From NCBI GenBank assembly GCA_934463165.1, contig CAKSJG010000011.1:14783-78782 (forward strand): a stretch of DNA of 64,000 bases, in the 5' to 3' direction. This stretch comes from an uncultured Clostridia bacterium. GTDB lineage: Bacteria; Bacillota; Clostridia; UMGS1810. Within the stretch, counting starts at the first letter, position 1. Each line of letters begins with the position of its first letter. The translations under genes and the position numbers were made by a program. Shown here in pieces: positions 49,755 through 59,185 of this stretch. Under the pieces are notes generated by a model, which saw only the letters and a program-made list of their open reading frames with translations, made no database searches and was not told where the DNA came from.

Positions 49755-49918
49755 GTTAGACAGATGTTCTTGACCGTTATTATACAAGGAATATGTCTGT
49801 TGCATGTGCGTAGTGGCGAATATTATCTGCCCGCCTGTTTACATATAATTTTTTTGGCGAAAGCTATCCGCCCTACGTGCAGTCGGACATATAAATTCTT
49901 TACCTTTAATTATATAAA
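49755..49918. repeat. dispersed intergenic repeat, copy 1 (long form)
   Basis: Begins GTTAGACAG and ends CGGACATATAAATTC...TTTAATTATATAAA; both ends recur at 63876-63974. Copy 1 has an extra central segment of about 65 bases, which carries GTGCGTAG.GGCGAATA and its inverted partner TATCCGCCCTACGTGC. AGACA/TGTCT and TTCTTG/CAAGGAA arms form hairpins at the left end. With elements A and B it fills this 425-base gene-free stretch. Confidence 0.75.
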
Positions 49919-49943
49919 ACATTCAAAATAATGCAATTAAACG

Positions 49944-51293
49944 CTACCTTGTCAGTTTTTTTATCCAACGATATCTGTTTACCTTTATTGCCGCTGCCGC
50001 ACATTTGAATATCTGATCACTGTTAAGACAAAGAACAACAATATAAGGCGCAAGCTTAAACTTAAACGCGGCAAGATACGAAAGCGGCAAAACAATACAC
50101 CATATGCTGATTATATCGTTTATAAACACAAACTTGGAATCACCGCCGCCGCGGATTATACCGGTTATAACCGGCATTTCATATGCCGTACCGATGCACG
50201 TTACACAAAGGACAAGTATAAATTGATTTGCCATTTTTGTTGTTTCGGGGCTTAGGCCATACGCTTTAAGAATAAATATTCTCAGAATGTACAGAGATAT
50301 ACTCGTAAGTATGCCTATGCATACAAATATCATCTGCAGTGTTTTGACATAGGATTTAAGAGATTTCATATCTCCCGAGCCGACGGTCTTGCCGATTATA
50401 ACAGCCGTTGCGGACGAAGCGCCGACAGACGCTACCTTAAGCACTTGATAAAGCGTTGACGCAACGGAATTTGCAGCTATTGCGCCGTCATTCATATGAC
50501 CTAAAATAACGGCCTGAAGCGCGGTGGATGTGCCGAACATCGCCGCAACTACAATAAAAAACACACTGTTTTTAAGATAATCCGAAACTAAGATTTTATC
50601 ATTCACAAAAATATCCGAAAGCCTGAACTTAAGTTTTTTATCCTTAAAAATCAAGTAACCGAACACGATTGAAAATTCTATTATTCTTGAAATAAGAGTA
50701 CCTACAGCGGCGCCCCTTACTCCCATCGGCGCAAATCCCAGTTTTCCGAATATAAGAATATAATTTATGACGCAATTTACGCAAAATGCTATGCATGCCG
50801 TAACAAATGCTATCTTTACCGTTTCGACACTACGCATAAGCGCAAGCATAACATTCGTGAGAGCAAACAGTATATATGTATATTTAATTATATCAATATA
50901 CTTCACACCCTCCGATATTATCTCTTCCGACGGGGTAAACATTCCGACTATTTTATGCGGAAAAACGCTTGCAAGAACAAAGAGGATAAGCCCAAATACA
51001 AATCCGAGACAGATTGCTCCCGCACCTACGGATTTTATCGGATTCGTCCGCTTCTGACCCCAATATTGACTGCCCATAACCACAAGCGCATCGCCAACGC
51101 CCATTATAACCTGCTGAAAAACAAATTGAACCTGATTTACCGATGCAACTCCCGAAAGAGACACCTCGCTGTAAGCTCCGACCATAATATTATCCGCAAG
51201 GTTAACACCGAGAACAATAATATTCTGCAATACTATAATTTTGAAAAGTGAAAAAAAGTTTTTATAAAATGTTTTATCTCTTGTAAGCAACAA
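49944..51293 (-). CDS. MATE-family efflux transporter
   Basis: 449 residues, twelve predicted membrane helices in two homologous halves. The N-terminal half has NLADNIMVGAYSEVSLSGVASVNQV, the C-terminal half NSVASTLYQVLKVASVGASSATAVIIGKTVGSG, both typical of the MOP superfamily. Exports organic cations or drugs using H+ or Na+; a Na+ driving force would suit this organism (inference). It follows the ftsY group by 14 bases. Confidence 0.9.
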   Translation of the reverse strand: MLLTRDKTFYKNFFSLFKIIVLQNIIVLGVNLADNIMVGAYSEVSLSGVASVNQVQFVFQQVIMGVGDALVVMGSQYWGQKRTNPIKSVGAGAICLGFVFGLILFVLASVFPHKIVGMFTPSEEIISEGVKYIDIIKYTYILFALTNVMLALMRSVETVKIAFVTACIAFCVNCVINYILIFGKLGFAPMGVRGAAVGTLISRIIEFSIVFGYLIFKDKKLKFRLSDIFVNDKILVSDYLKNSVFFIVVAAMFGTSTALQAVILGHMNDGAIAANSVASTLYQVLKVASVGASSATAVIIGKTVGSGDMKSLKSYVKTLQMIFVCIGILTSISLYILRIFILKAYGLSPETTKMANQFILVLCVTCIGTAYEMPVITGIIRGGGDSKFVFINDIISIWCIVLPLSYLAAFKFKLAPYIVVLCLNSDQIFKCAAAAIKVNRYRWIKKLTR

Positions 51294-51307
51294 ATTTAAG
51301 TACCCTC

Positions 51308-51931
51308 TTAGTTTTTCTTTTTGGAAACGGTGACGTATGTCATCTCTTTTTTCTCATCGCTGCCCTTAAATTTATATTCAAGTCTGTATTTAAGATTGGC
51401 ATAAAAATCCTCGGGCTCATTAAGATTCATATCAATATATTTTTTATCAACGCTGTCTGACGATATAATAGCTTTTTGAGATGCTGTTGTCTCATTTTCT
51501 GCTTCCTCGCCGACTATTTTGAGAGGCGTTGAAAAATATGCACTCATTGACGATGATTTCGGATCTTCGACCGTAATATTTACCGTATCAATAATCTCCG
51601 CGGTGTTGTTGTAGATTTTATACACCATGTCTGCAACACAAAGCTCGGAGTTTGCATTTTTTATCTTTTTAAGCTGCCTGTCATCCAATCTGAACCCGTC
51701 AAAGGTTTTGTCCTCAAGTATTTTTTCGATTTCATCGTCCGATAAAAGTCTGACGTTGGTACACATTGCATTTATGCCTATAGAGTCATTTGCCCCACCC
51801 ATTGAAAACTTACCCAAAAACGGGGTATACTTCGCGGCAAGAAAAACCGTAACCGCCAAAACAATTAAGCAAATAACAATTGCAATAAGAAGATTCCTCT
51901 TCTTATTCTCCGAAGAAAATTTTTTTCTCAT
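51308..51931 (-). CDS. membrane-anchored protein of unknown function
   Basis: 207 residues: a basic N-terminus (MRKKFSSENKKR), one membrane helix (about residues 13-33) and a soluble domain of beta character outside the membrane. Cysteines at two places (MCTN and LCVAD) could form a disulphide. No family was recognised. It lies between ftsY and a MATE gene on the same strand, 26 bases after ftsY, so is probably co-transcribed. Confidence 0.75.
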   Translation of the reverse strand: MRKKFSSENKKRNLLIAIVICLIVLAVTVFLAAKYTPFLGKFSMGGANDSIGINAMCTNVRLLSDDEIEKILEDKTFDGFRLDDRQLKKIKNANSELCVADMVYKIYNNTAEIIDTVNITVEDPKSSSMSAYFSTPLKIVGEEAENETTASQKAIISSDSVDKKYIDMNLNEPEDFYANLKYRLEYKFKGSDEKKEMTYVTVSKKKN

Positions 51932-51957
51932 CTACAACACCATCCGTTAATTTATTT

Positions 51958-53256
51958 TCAGGAAAAAAGTGCTTTTGCAAAATCATCAGATGAAAAATCC
52001 TGTAGGTCGTCTATGCCTTCTCCAACTCCCACAAGCTTTACGGGAATGTTTTGTTCATGCGATACTGCCAAAACAATTCCGCCCTTGGCACTTCCGTCAA
52101 GCTTGGTGAGTATGATGCCCGTTATATCGGCTGTTTCTGAAAACAGCTTTGCCTGATTAACTGCATTCTGCCCTGTTGTCGCATCAAGAACGAGCAGCGT
52201 TTCTCTTGAACACTGCGGCAGCTCGCGGTCTATTACTCTTGATATTTTTGCAAGCTCATCCATAAGATTTTTTTTGTTATGAAGTCTGCCTGCGGTATCT
52301 AAAATTATTATATCACTGCCCCTTGCCTTTGCCGCCGCAATTGTATCGAACACGACGGATGCCGGGTCTGAACCTTCCTCATGTTTAATAAGATCAATTT
52401 CGGATCTGTCTGCCCAGATCTGCAGCTGATCTATTGCTGCGGCTCTGAATGTATCTGCCGCACCCAAAATAACCTTTTTGCCCTCCGCCTTGAAGCGTGC
52501 CGCCATTTTACCGATAGATGTTGTTTTTCCCACACCGTTTACGCCTATTACCATTATAACTGCGGGAAGCTTATCGGTGTTAAGCGTGTTGTCATTTTTA
52601 CTGAGCATTTCCGATACAATTTCGCTTATCTCACCTTTTACAAGCTCCGTCTCCGTTATCTTTTTTTCTTTAACTCTCTTGCGAAGCTCGGATATTATAT
52701 AAAGCGACGTATCAACTCCGACATCGGCCATGATAAGCGCTTCTTCGAGTTCTTCAAAAAGCTCTTCGTCAACATGTTTAAATGCCTTAAGCACGCCGTC
52801 TATTTTATCGTTAATGGAATTACGCGTTTTTTCAAGACCGCTTTTAAGCCTTGCAAAAAAGCTCTTTTTTTCTTTGGGAGCATCAGCCGCTTCATCCTGT
52901 GTTTCTTCTTCAATCAAATCGGAATCCGGCTCGTCAGCGGCGGGCTCACCTTCAGAAACCGCATTATCGGCAAATTCCTCTGTAAATGGAATATTTTCCT
53001 CTGCGAATTTATCAGCCGTTTCATCACAATAGGCGGCTTCATCATCGGCCGAAGTCTCATAATCCGTCTCCAAATCATCCGAATGTGCTTCATACGTAAT
53101 TTCTTCCGTCTGTTCTTCGCCGGCACCGATTTCATCCTCAACCCGATAATCATCCGCCTGCGCGGATTCGTCATTTGTTATATCATCCTGTATATCTTCT
53201 GTTTCTTCCGCGGCCTTTTTGCCGAAGAAAAAACCGAATTTGTTTTTAAATCCCAT
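51958..53256 (-). CDS. ftsY: signal recognition particle receptor FtsY
   Basis: 432 residues. A strongly acidic A domain (about residues 15-128, mostly Asp/Glu/Ala) is followed by the N and G domains. GTPase motifs: GVNGVGKTT (238-246), ADTFRAAAIDQL, DTAGR and TKLDGSAKGG. It receives SRP-bound ribosomes at the membrane. The start shares one base with the smc stop (TGATG). The acidic tail is longer than in Bacillus. Confidence 0.97.
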   Translation of the reverse strand: MGFKNKFGFFFGKKAAEETEDIQDDITNDESAQADDYRVEDEIGAGEEQTEEITYEAHSDDLETDYETSADDEAAYCDETADKFAEENIPFTEEFADNAVSEGEPAADEPDSDLIEEETQDEAADAPKEKKSFFARLKSGLEKTRNSINDKIDGVLKAFKHVDEELFEELEEALIMADVGVDTSLYIISELRKRVKEKKITETELVKGEISEIVSEMLSKNDNTLNTDKLPAVIMVIGVNGVGKTTSIGKMAARFKAEGKKVILGAADTFRAAAIDQLQIWADRSEIDLIKHEEGSDPASVVFDTIAAAKARGSDIIILDTAGRLHNKKNLMDELAKISRVIDRELPQCSRETLLVLDATTGQNAVNQAKLFSETADITGIILTKLDGSAKGGIVLAVSHEQNIPVKLVGVGEGIDDLQDFSSDDFAKALFS

Positions 53257-56200
53257 CAGCTGTAATCCTCCAAATCTTCAAATTTTAATTTAAGCAGCTT
53301 GGAAACACCCTTTTCCTGCATCGTTACACCGTACATAATATCTGCCGCTTCCATGGTTCCTCGTCTGTGAGTTACAACTATGAACTGCGTCTTGTTGCTG
53401 TATTTTTTGATGTAATCCGCAAAGCGGTATACGTTGTTATCGTCAAGAGCCGCCTCAACCTCGTCAAGTATGCAAAACGGCGTCGGCTTAACTTCAAGAA
53501 CCGCAAACAAAAGAGCTATTGTGGAAAGCGCTCTTTCTCCGCCCGACAAAGCCATCATGTTTTGAAGCTTTTTGCCCGGGGGCTGAACTTCTATTTCAAT
53601 TCCGCTTTCCAGAATGTTTTCATCGTCCGTAAGCGAAAGCTTTGCCTTTCCTCCGCCGAAGAGCGCAGCAAACACAACTTCAAAGTGTTTACCGATGGTT
53701 TCAAAACTCTCTCGGAACTGTTTTTCCATAATTTGCTGCATTTCGGTAATAATAGAAAACAATTTTGACTTTGTCTCATCAAGATCTTTTTTCTGACCCG
53801 AAAGAAAGTCAAATCTTTCTTTAACTTCTTTATATTGCTCAATTGCATCTATGTTTATGTTCCCGAGAGCCTTTATCTGCGATCTCAGTGATGCTGCCTC
53901 GCGCTGAGACTGAGTCATGTCAAAATCTTCTTTTTTATACTCAAGCGCTGCGTTATATGTGAGCTCGTATTCATCCCAAAGCTTATTTGCGGCGTGCTCC
54001 GTCTCAACCTCAATTTTTGCATTTCGATTTTCTATTCTCGATGCCTCCGCCTGCAAAACATATATGGTTTCGTTCTGATCTTTCAGACTTTTTTGCGTAT
54101 CAACAAGTTTTTTTGACGCTTTATCATACTCTTCCTTACCCGCGTCTATTACCTTGGTCAGTTCATCACTGTTTTGCGATGTTTTTTCTATCTCGGCATT
54201 TAGCTCCGCAATTTCTCTGTTTATTTCGGCAATATTTTTTTCAATATTTTCGGTTTGTATTTTCTTCTCGCCTATATTCGATTCAACCGAAATCTTTTCC
54301 GATTTAAGAGCCTCTATTCTTTCGCCGGATACCGCTATATCCTTTTCGATATTTGCATATCGGATTTTGTCATCGGTTACGGAGCTTAAAAACTTTTCTC
54401 TTTTCTCCGTTAGAACGGCACCTTCGTTTTGGACACCTTCAAGCTCTGCTTTGATATCACGGATTTTGCTTTCGTTTTCCTCAATTTTTTTCTTGAATAC
54501 ATCCTTTTGCTTGTCGATATCTTCAATCTCGCCGAGGACGGATCCACTCTCGTTGGTTATAGCACTGATGTTTCTTTCAAGCTCTCTGATTACACGGTCA
54601 TTATTTGATTTTTCGGAGCTGATTTTTACATATACATGCTCACAGTCTTTAACAACCGTATCGAGTTTTTCTTTTTCATCCGCCATTTTTTTGATTTTTT
54701 GGCGGTAACCGCTTATTACATCATCATTTTTATCTATGATTTTTCGGAGCTGCTCTATTTCTTCCGCAATTCTGTCAATATCTCTTTGACGGCTCAGAAG
54801 ACTCTGTGTTTTGTTTACGCTTCCGCCTGTAAGAGAACCGCCGGGATTCAGCAGCTGACCGTCAAGCGTTACTATTTTAAACTTATAGCCGGCCCTTTTT
54901 GCAAGAGCTACGGCATTGTCTATGTTGTCCATTATAACTGTTCTGCCGATTAAGCTTTTGAAAATGCCGTCATATTCACTGTCATAATTTATCAGTTCGG
55001 ATGCAATTCCGATATATCCCTTTGCATTTGTCGGGGGGTTTTGCAAAAGATTGCCGCGTACGGATGTCAGCGGCAAAAATGTTGCGCGTCCTATACGGTT
55101 TTCTTTAAGGTAAGATATACACCCTTTCGCAGCATCCTCATCATTTACAACGATATTCTGCAGAGCGCCTCCGAGGGCAATTTCCACCGCGGTTACGTAT
55201 TTACCGTCAACATCAATCAGCTTTGACACAACTCCGCGTATCCCTGAAATATTGCTCTTTAAAATGCTTTTAACGCTTTTTGCATAGCCCTCATAACCAC
55301 GTTCGAGATCTTCCAGAACGTTTTTGCGAGACTGTTTGTCGTTGCACTTTGCGACTATACTGTTCTGCTCTTCTTTTGCCGTATTCATGGCATCGGTAAC
55401 TTCAAAGTATTCTTTTTTCAGCTTTTCGAGACCGACTATTGCACCGCGCCTTTTATCTTCGTTTGTTTTTTCTTCTCCGATTAGTCTTTCCGTTTCGGAT
55501 TTTGCCTTAGCAAGCGCATCGTGTTTAACCGCAAGATCATCTTTAAGTGTTGCTTTTCTTTCGTCAAAATTTCGATACAGTGCGTCAAGACCCGATATTT
55601 TGGTTTTGTTTGCCGTATTTTCGTTTAAAAGCGAAACAATTTCATCCTTAAGATCTTCGCTCCTTTTAAGCATGCCGTTTATTTCACTGTCAAGATCTGC
55701 CATGGTATTGTCATAAGAACGAACCTTGCTTTCCAACTCGATTTTTTCTTTTTTCTTTTGTTCCGTAAGCATTTTGCATTCGTCGGATTCGGCGGCTATT
55801 TCATCAAGTCTTTTTCTGCAGCTCTCCGCTTCCGAAGCAAGACGTTCCTTGTTTGCGTTGTTATTTTCTATGTTATTTTTAAGAATTTCTATCCTGTTAT
55901 TAAGCGTATCGCTGCTCTTGGACAAATCAAAGCTCTGCTGGCGAAGCTGCGTTATTTTTTCGCTGAGTACGGAAATTTTTTCCGTCTCGTCCTCTATTGC
56001 CTTTTCAATTTCACCGAGTTTGTTTTTCTCGGCGTTGAGCTGATTGAAAGCTACGGTAAAATCCTCGCGGCCCTTTTCAAGCGCAGACTTTTGTTTGTCA
56101 ATATTGCGGATAAATATATTTATATCGAGTCCTTTCAAGACTTCACGCAAATCAAGGTATTTTTTTGCTTTTTGAGACTGCCTCTCAAGCGGACCAACCT

Positions 56201-56801
56201 GTGATTCAAGCTCCGATAAAAGATCTTTTATCCTCGTCAGGTTTTCATCGGTCTGCAAAAGCTTCTTTTCGGATTCTGCCTTGCGGTATCTGTATTTTGT
56301 TATACCGGAAGCTTCTTCAAAGATATGGCGTCTGTCTTCGGCTTTTGACGAAAGAATCTGATCTATCTTACCCTGACCGATTACCGAATAACCCTCTCGT
56401 CCGAGACCTGTATCCATAAAAAGCTCATGGATATCTTTAAGGCGGCATTCCTTGTCGTTTATAAGATATTCTCCCTCGCCGCTTCTGTGAACGCGCCTTG
56501 TCACTTTAACCTTATCATAATCTATCTTAAATATTTTATCTTTATTGTCGAGAATTATCGAAACCTGCGCAAAACCCAAAGGGCTTCTTTTTTGTGTTCC
56601 GGAAAAAATGACATCCTCCATTTTTCCTCCGCGCAGACTTTTTGCACTCTGTTCGCCCATTACCCAGCGAATCGCATCGGATATATTACTTTTGCCGCTT
56701 CCGTTAGGGCCGACAATTGCGGTTATTCCCTGACCGAATTCAAGACTTATCTTATCGGCAAAAGATTTAAATCCATGAATATCTATACCTTTTAAATACA
56801 A
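53256..56801 (-). CDS. smc: chromosome segregation protein SMC
   Basis: 1181 residues. Walker A GPNGSGKS (31-38), two long coiled coils either side of a hinge (roughly 505-680, with GVVSKLIDVDGKYVTAVE and the conserved GGSLTGG), the LSGGERAL signature and Walker B CILDEVEAALDD. Forms the condensin-like ring with ScpAB. Operon order Elp3-like - smc - ftsY is common in Firmicutes. Confidence 0.98.
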   Translation of the reverse strand: MYLKGIDIHGFKSFADKISLEFGQGITAIVGPNGSGKSNISDAIRWVMGEQSAKSLRGGKMEDVIFSGTQKRSPLGFAQVSIILDNKDKIFKIDYDKVKVTRRVHRSGEGEYLINDKECRLKDIHELFMDTGLGREGYSVIGQGKIDQILSSKAEDRRHIFEEASGITKYRYRKAESEKKLLQTDENLTRIKDLLSELESQVGPLERQSQKAKKYLDLREVLKGLDINIFIRNIDKQKSALEKGREDFTVAFNQLNAEKNKLGEIEKAIEDETEKISVLSEKITQLRQQSFDLSKSSDTLNNRIEILKNNIENNNANKERLASEAESCRKRLDEIAAESDECKMLTEQKKKEKIELESKVRSYDNTMADLDSEINGMLKRSEDLKDEIVSLLNENTANKTKISGLDALYRNFDERKATLKDDLAVKHDALAKAKSETERLIGEEKTNEDKRRGAIVGLEKLKKEYFEVTDAMNTAKEEQNSIVAKCNDKQSRKNVLEDLERGYEGYAKSVKSILKSNISGIRGVVSKLIDVDGKYVTAVEIALGGALQNIVVNDEDAAKGCISYLKENRIGRATFLPLTSVRGNLLQNPPTNAKGYIGIASELINYDSEYDGIFKSLIGRTVIMDNIDNAVALAKRAGYKFKIVTLDGQLLNPGGSLTGGSVNKTQSLLSRQRDIDRIAEEIEQLRKIIDKNDDVISGYRQKIKKMADEKEKLDTVVKDCEHVYVKISSEKSNNDRVIRELERNISAITNESGSVLGEIEDIDKQKDVFKKKIEENESKIRDIKAELEGVQNEGAVLTEKREKFLSSVTDDKIRYANIEKDIAVSGERIEALKSEKISVESNIGEKKIQTENIEKNIAEINREIAELNAEIEKTSQNSDELTKVIDAGKEEYDKASKKLVDTQKSLKDQNETIYVLQAEASRIENRNAKIEVETEHAANKLWDEYELTYNAALEYKKEDFDMTQSQREAASLRSQIKALGNINIDAIEQYKEVKERFDFLSGQKKDLDETKSKLFSIITEMQQIMEKQFRESFETIGKHFEVVFAALFGGGKAKLSLTDDENILESGIEIEVQPPGKKLQNMMALSGGERALSTIALLFAVLEVKPTPFCILDEVEAALDDNNVYRFADYIKKYSNKTQFIVVTHRRGTMEAADIMYGVTMQEKGVSKLLKLKFEDLEDYS

Positions 56802-56924
56802 TTATATACACCCCGAAAATATCATAAGTAAATATAATAATATTTTATCACACTTCAGTTCGATTTGCAATGTTTTTTTGATATTAATCCAATCTTTTCG
56901 ATACCGTGTTATAACCTATTGTGA

Positions 56925-57917
56925 TTAACCCTGCAAAAGGCGAACCTTTAAATCTATATTATATTTGCATTTAAAATATTCGGCATTGCACTTTCTGTGT
57001 CCAACCGTCTTGGAAACATCCTCCTTTTTGCACGGAATCGTAAGTTCACAATCATGAACACCTCTTTTCCGTACATAACTCTCAATCCTGTCTCTGTTAA
57101 TTTTGGAATATACAATTTCGGCAAATGCAGGGTGATACGGCCCTATTACCGTTTCTGCATTAACGTTCTCCGTCGTCTGAAGACCTATGCGAAGTATTTT
57201 TATTCCCGATTCCGTAAACATCGGCACAATTTCGGCACAAAGGCTTGCAGCCTCTTCAACTGTCTGCGGAGTGTACACACCGTCTTTATACATATCGGCA
57301 AGCCTTGTCCCCTCCATAACAAGAGTCGGATATATCCGAACGCACGAAGGCTTTAACTCAATAATTTTTTTTGCCGTTTCTATTGATTTTTCCCTTGTAT
57401 CTCCCGGTAGTCCGGTCATCATCTGAAGACCGAGGTTGATTCCGTTATTTTTAATAAGCTCTGACGCGTGTATAACATCTTCAAAACTGTGACCGCGCTC
57501 GCAAAGAGAAAGAACGTCATCATCACCGGACTGAACACCGAGTTCGATATTCGTCATGGAATATTTTTTTGCAACCGAAAGTATCTCTTCATTTATGCAG
57601 TCCGGACGCGTCGAACACCTCAGGGCATCTGCCCTTTGTGAACGTATGTACTCGTCTGCAAGAGACAGAAGCTCGATCTGCCTGTCAATATCTATGGCGG
57701 TAAAGCTGCCGCCGAAAAAAGCTATTTCAACATATATGTCTTCTTTTTTATATTTTTTCTCTATGGTTCCCAGATGCGCTTCTATGACCGCGCGTGCATC
57801 ATTTACGGTCATTTCTTTTATTTGCCCCGTTATCCTCCTCTGATTGCAGAAAACGCAGTCATGCGGACAGCCCTTATGCGGAACAAATACAGGTATATGA
57901 AAAATCTTATTTGCCAA
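56925..57917 (-). CDS. Elp3-like radical SAM protein without GNAT domain
   Basis: 330 residues. Radical SAM cluster CPHDCVFC (C17, C21, C24), FFGGSFTAID, the STRPDCI segment and ELGVQSGDDDVL all match Elp3/COG1243. The C-terminal acetyltransferase domain of true Elp3 is absent; instead there is a short Lys/Cys-rich tail (CELTIPCKKED). Role unknown, perhaps tRNA modification. Start is TTG 57917 with AAAGGATG upstream. Confidence 0.87.
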   Translation of the reverse strand: MANKIFHIPVFVPHKGCPHDCVFCNQRRITGQIKEMTVNDARAVIEAHLGTIEKKYKKEDIYVEIAFFGGSFTAIDIDRQIELLSLADEYIRSQRADALRCSTRPDCINEEILSVAKKYSMTNIELGVQSGDDDVLSLCERGHSFEDVIHASELIKNNGINLGLQMMTGLPGDTREKSIETAKKIIELKPSCVRIYPTLVMEGTRLADMYKDGVYTPQTVEEAASLCAEIVPMFTESGIKILRIGLQTTENVNAETVIGPYHPAFAEIVYSKINRDRIESYVRKRGVHDCELTIPCKKEDVSKTVGHRKCNAEYFKCKYNIDLKVRLLQG

Positions 57918-57964
57918 TGTTAATCATCCTTTAAAAACAAAAATTACTCTGCCGTACGATTTGC

Positions 57965-57993
57965 ATTATACCTAAAAATATGTGCGGTGTCAA
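57965..57993 (-). promoter_or_regulatory. sigma-A promoter of the Elp3-smc-ftsY operon
   Basis: TTGACA (57988-57993), a 17-base spacer and TATAAT (57965-57970) on the minus strand. Confidence 0.85.
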
Positions 57994-58043
57994 CAGATAA
58001 TTTTACGGGCGGATTATATGTCTAAAATTGTATGTTATTTCAA

Positions 58044-58072
58044 TTGCAAATTTTGCCTGATTGTGATATAAT
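58044..58072 (+). promoter_or_regulatory. sigma-A promoter of ispG-polC
   Basis: TTGCAA (58044-58049), a 17-base spacer and TATAAT (58067-58072), divergent from the smc operon promoter. Confidence 0.75.
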
Positions 58073-58129
58073 ACTTTATATGTAAATATTCATAATTTTT
58101 TATCTTTTGAATAAAGCAGGGTGAATACC

Positions 58130-59185
58130 GTGAGCAAAAAAACAAAAATAGGAAACATATTTATCGGAGGCGGCGAATCTGTCAAAATCCAGTCTATGTG
58201 CAATACCAAAACAAAGGACATTGCCGCAACCGTATCTCAGATAAACGAGCTTGAAAACGCAGGCTGCGAAATAATCAGAGTGTCGGTTCCCGATAACGAA
58301 AGCGCCGAAGCGATAAAAGAAATTAAAAAGAAAATACGCATACCGCTTGTTGCGGATATACACTTTGACTACCGTCTTGCCATAGCCGCCATGGAATCGG
58401 GCGCAGACAAGATACGCATAAATCCCGGTAATATCGGGAGCGAGGACGGCGTGAAAAAGGTGTGCGAATGTGCAAAAAAACTTCATGTGCCGATCCGGGT
58501 CGGAGTAAACAGCGGCTCGATAGAAAAAGAAATTTTAAAAAAATATTCACACCCGACACCCGAAGGAATGGCGGAAAGCGCAAAAAAGCATATTGACATT
58601 TTGAATAAATATGATTTTGACGATATAATAATATCACTTAAGGCAAGCAGTGTCAACATGACGATAGACGCATACAGGCTCATGCATGAAAGATACCCCG
58701 ACTACCCACTGCACCTCGGCGTGACGGAAGCGGGCACGTTTCTTATGGGGGCGGTAAAATCCGCAATCGGCATCGGCGCTCTTCTTCATGATGGAATAGG
58801 AGACACGATAAGAGTGTCTTTGACGGATGACCCCGTAAAAGAAGTAACCGTTGCAAAAGAAATACTGAAAGCGGTTGATCTGAAAAACAGCGGAGCAAGG
58901 CTTGTATCATGCCCGACATGCGCAAGAACGAATATAGGCCTGATTCCCCTTGCAAAAAAGGTTGAAAAATATCTTGAAAACGTGAATGAACCGATTACCG
59001 TTGCTGTTATGGGCTGCGTTGTTAACGGCCCCGGTGAAGCTGCCGAAGCTGATATCGGCATTGCCGGCGGAAGCGGAGAGGGACTTATTTTTTCAAAAGG
59101 CAAAATTTTGAAAAAGGTTAAAGAAGAAGAACTGTTTGATGTTCTTAAAGAAGAAATAGAAAAACTGCGTGAAAGGAAATTTTAA
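58130..59185 (+). CDS. ispG: 4-hydroxy-3-methylbut-2-enyl diphosphate synthase
   Basis: 351 residues, penultimate enzyme of the MEP isoprenoid pathway; converts MEcPP to HMBPP with a 4Fe-4S cluster. Visible: SMCNTKTKD, ADIHFDYRLA, INPGNIG, the cluster ligands CPTC and CVVNGPGEA(E) and a GTFLMGAVKSAIGIG block. GTG 58130 is preferred to GTG 58121 because AGCAGG lies at the right distance. Its stop shares one base with the polC start. Confidence 0.96.
   Translation: MSKKTKIGNIFIGGGESVKIQSMCNTKTKDIAATVSQINELENAGCEIIRVSVPDNESAEAIKEIKKKIRIPLVADIHFDYRLAIAAMESGADKIRINPGNIGSEDGVKKVCECAKKLHVPIRVGVNSGSIEKEILKKYSHPTPEGMAESAKKHIDILNKYDFDDIIISLKASSVNMTIDAYRLMHERYPDYPLHLGVTEAGTFLMGAVKSAIGIGALLHDGIGDTIRVSLTDDPVKEVTVAKEILKAVDLKNSGARLVSCPTCARTNIGLIPLAKKVEKYLENVNEPITVAVMGCVVNGPGEAAEADIGIAGGSGEGLIFSKGKILKKVKEEELFDVLKEEIEKLRERKF

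Noticed and set aside
52381..53265. A 294-codon frame on the plus strand opposite ftsY
   Set aside because: It is the mirror of the acidic, low-complexity ftsY coding sequence, rich in Phe/Ile/Arg, has no ribosome site and matches no family.
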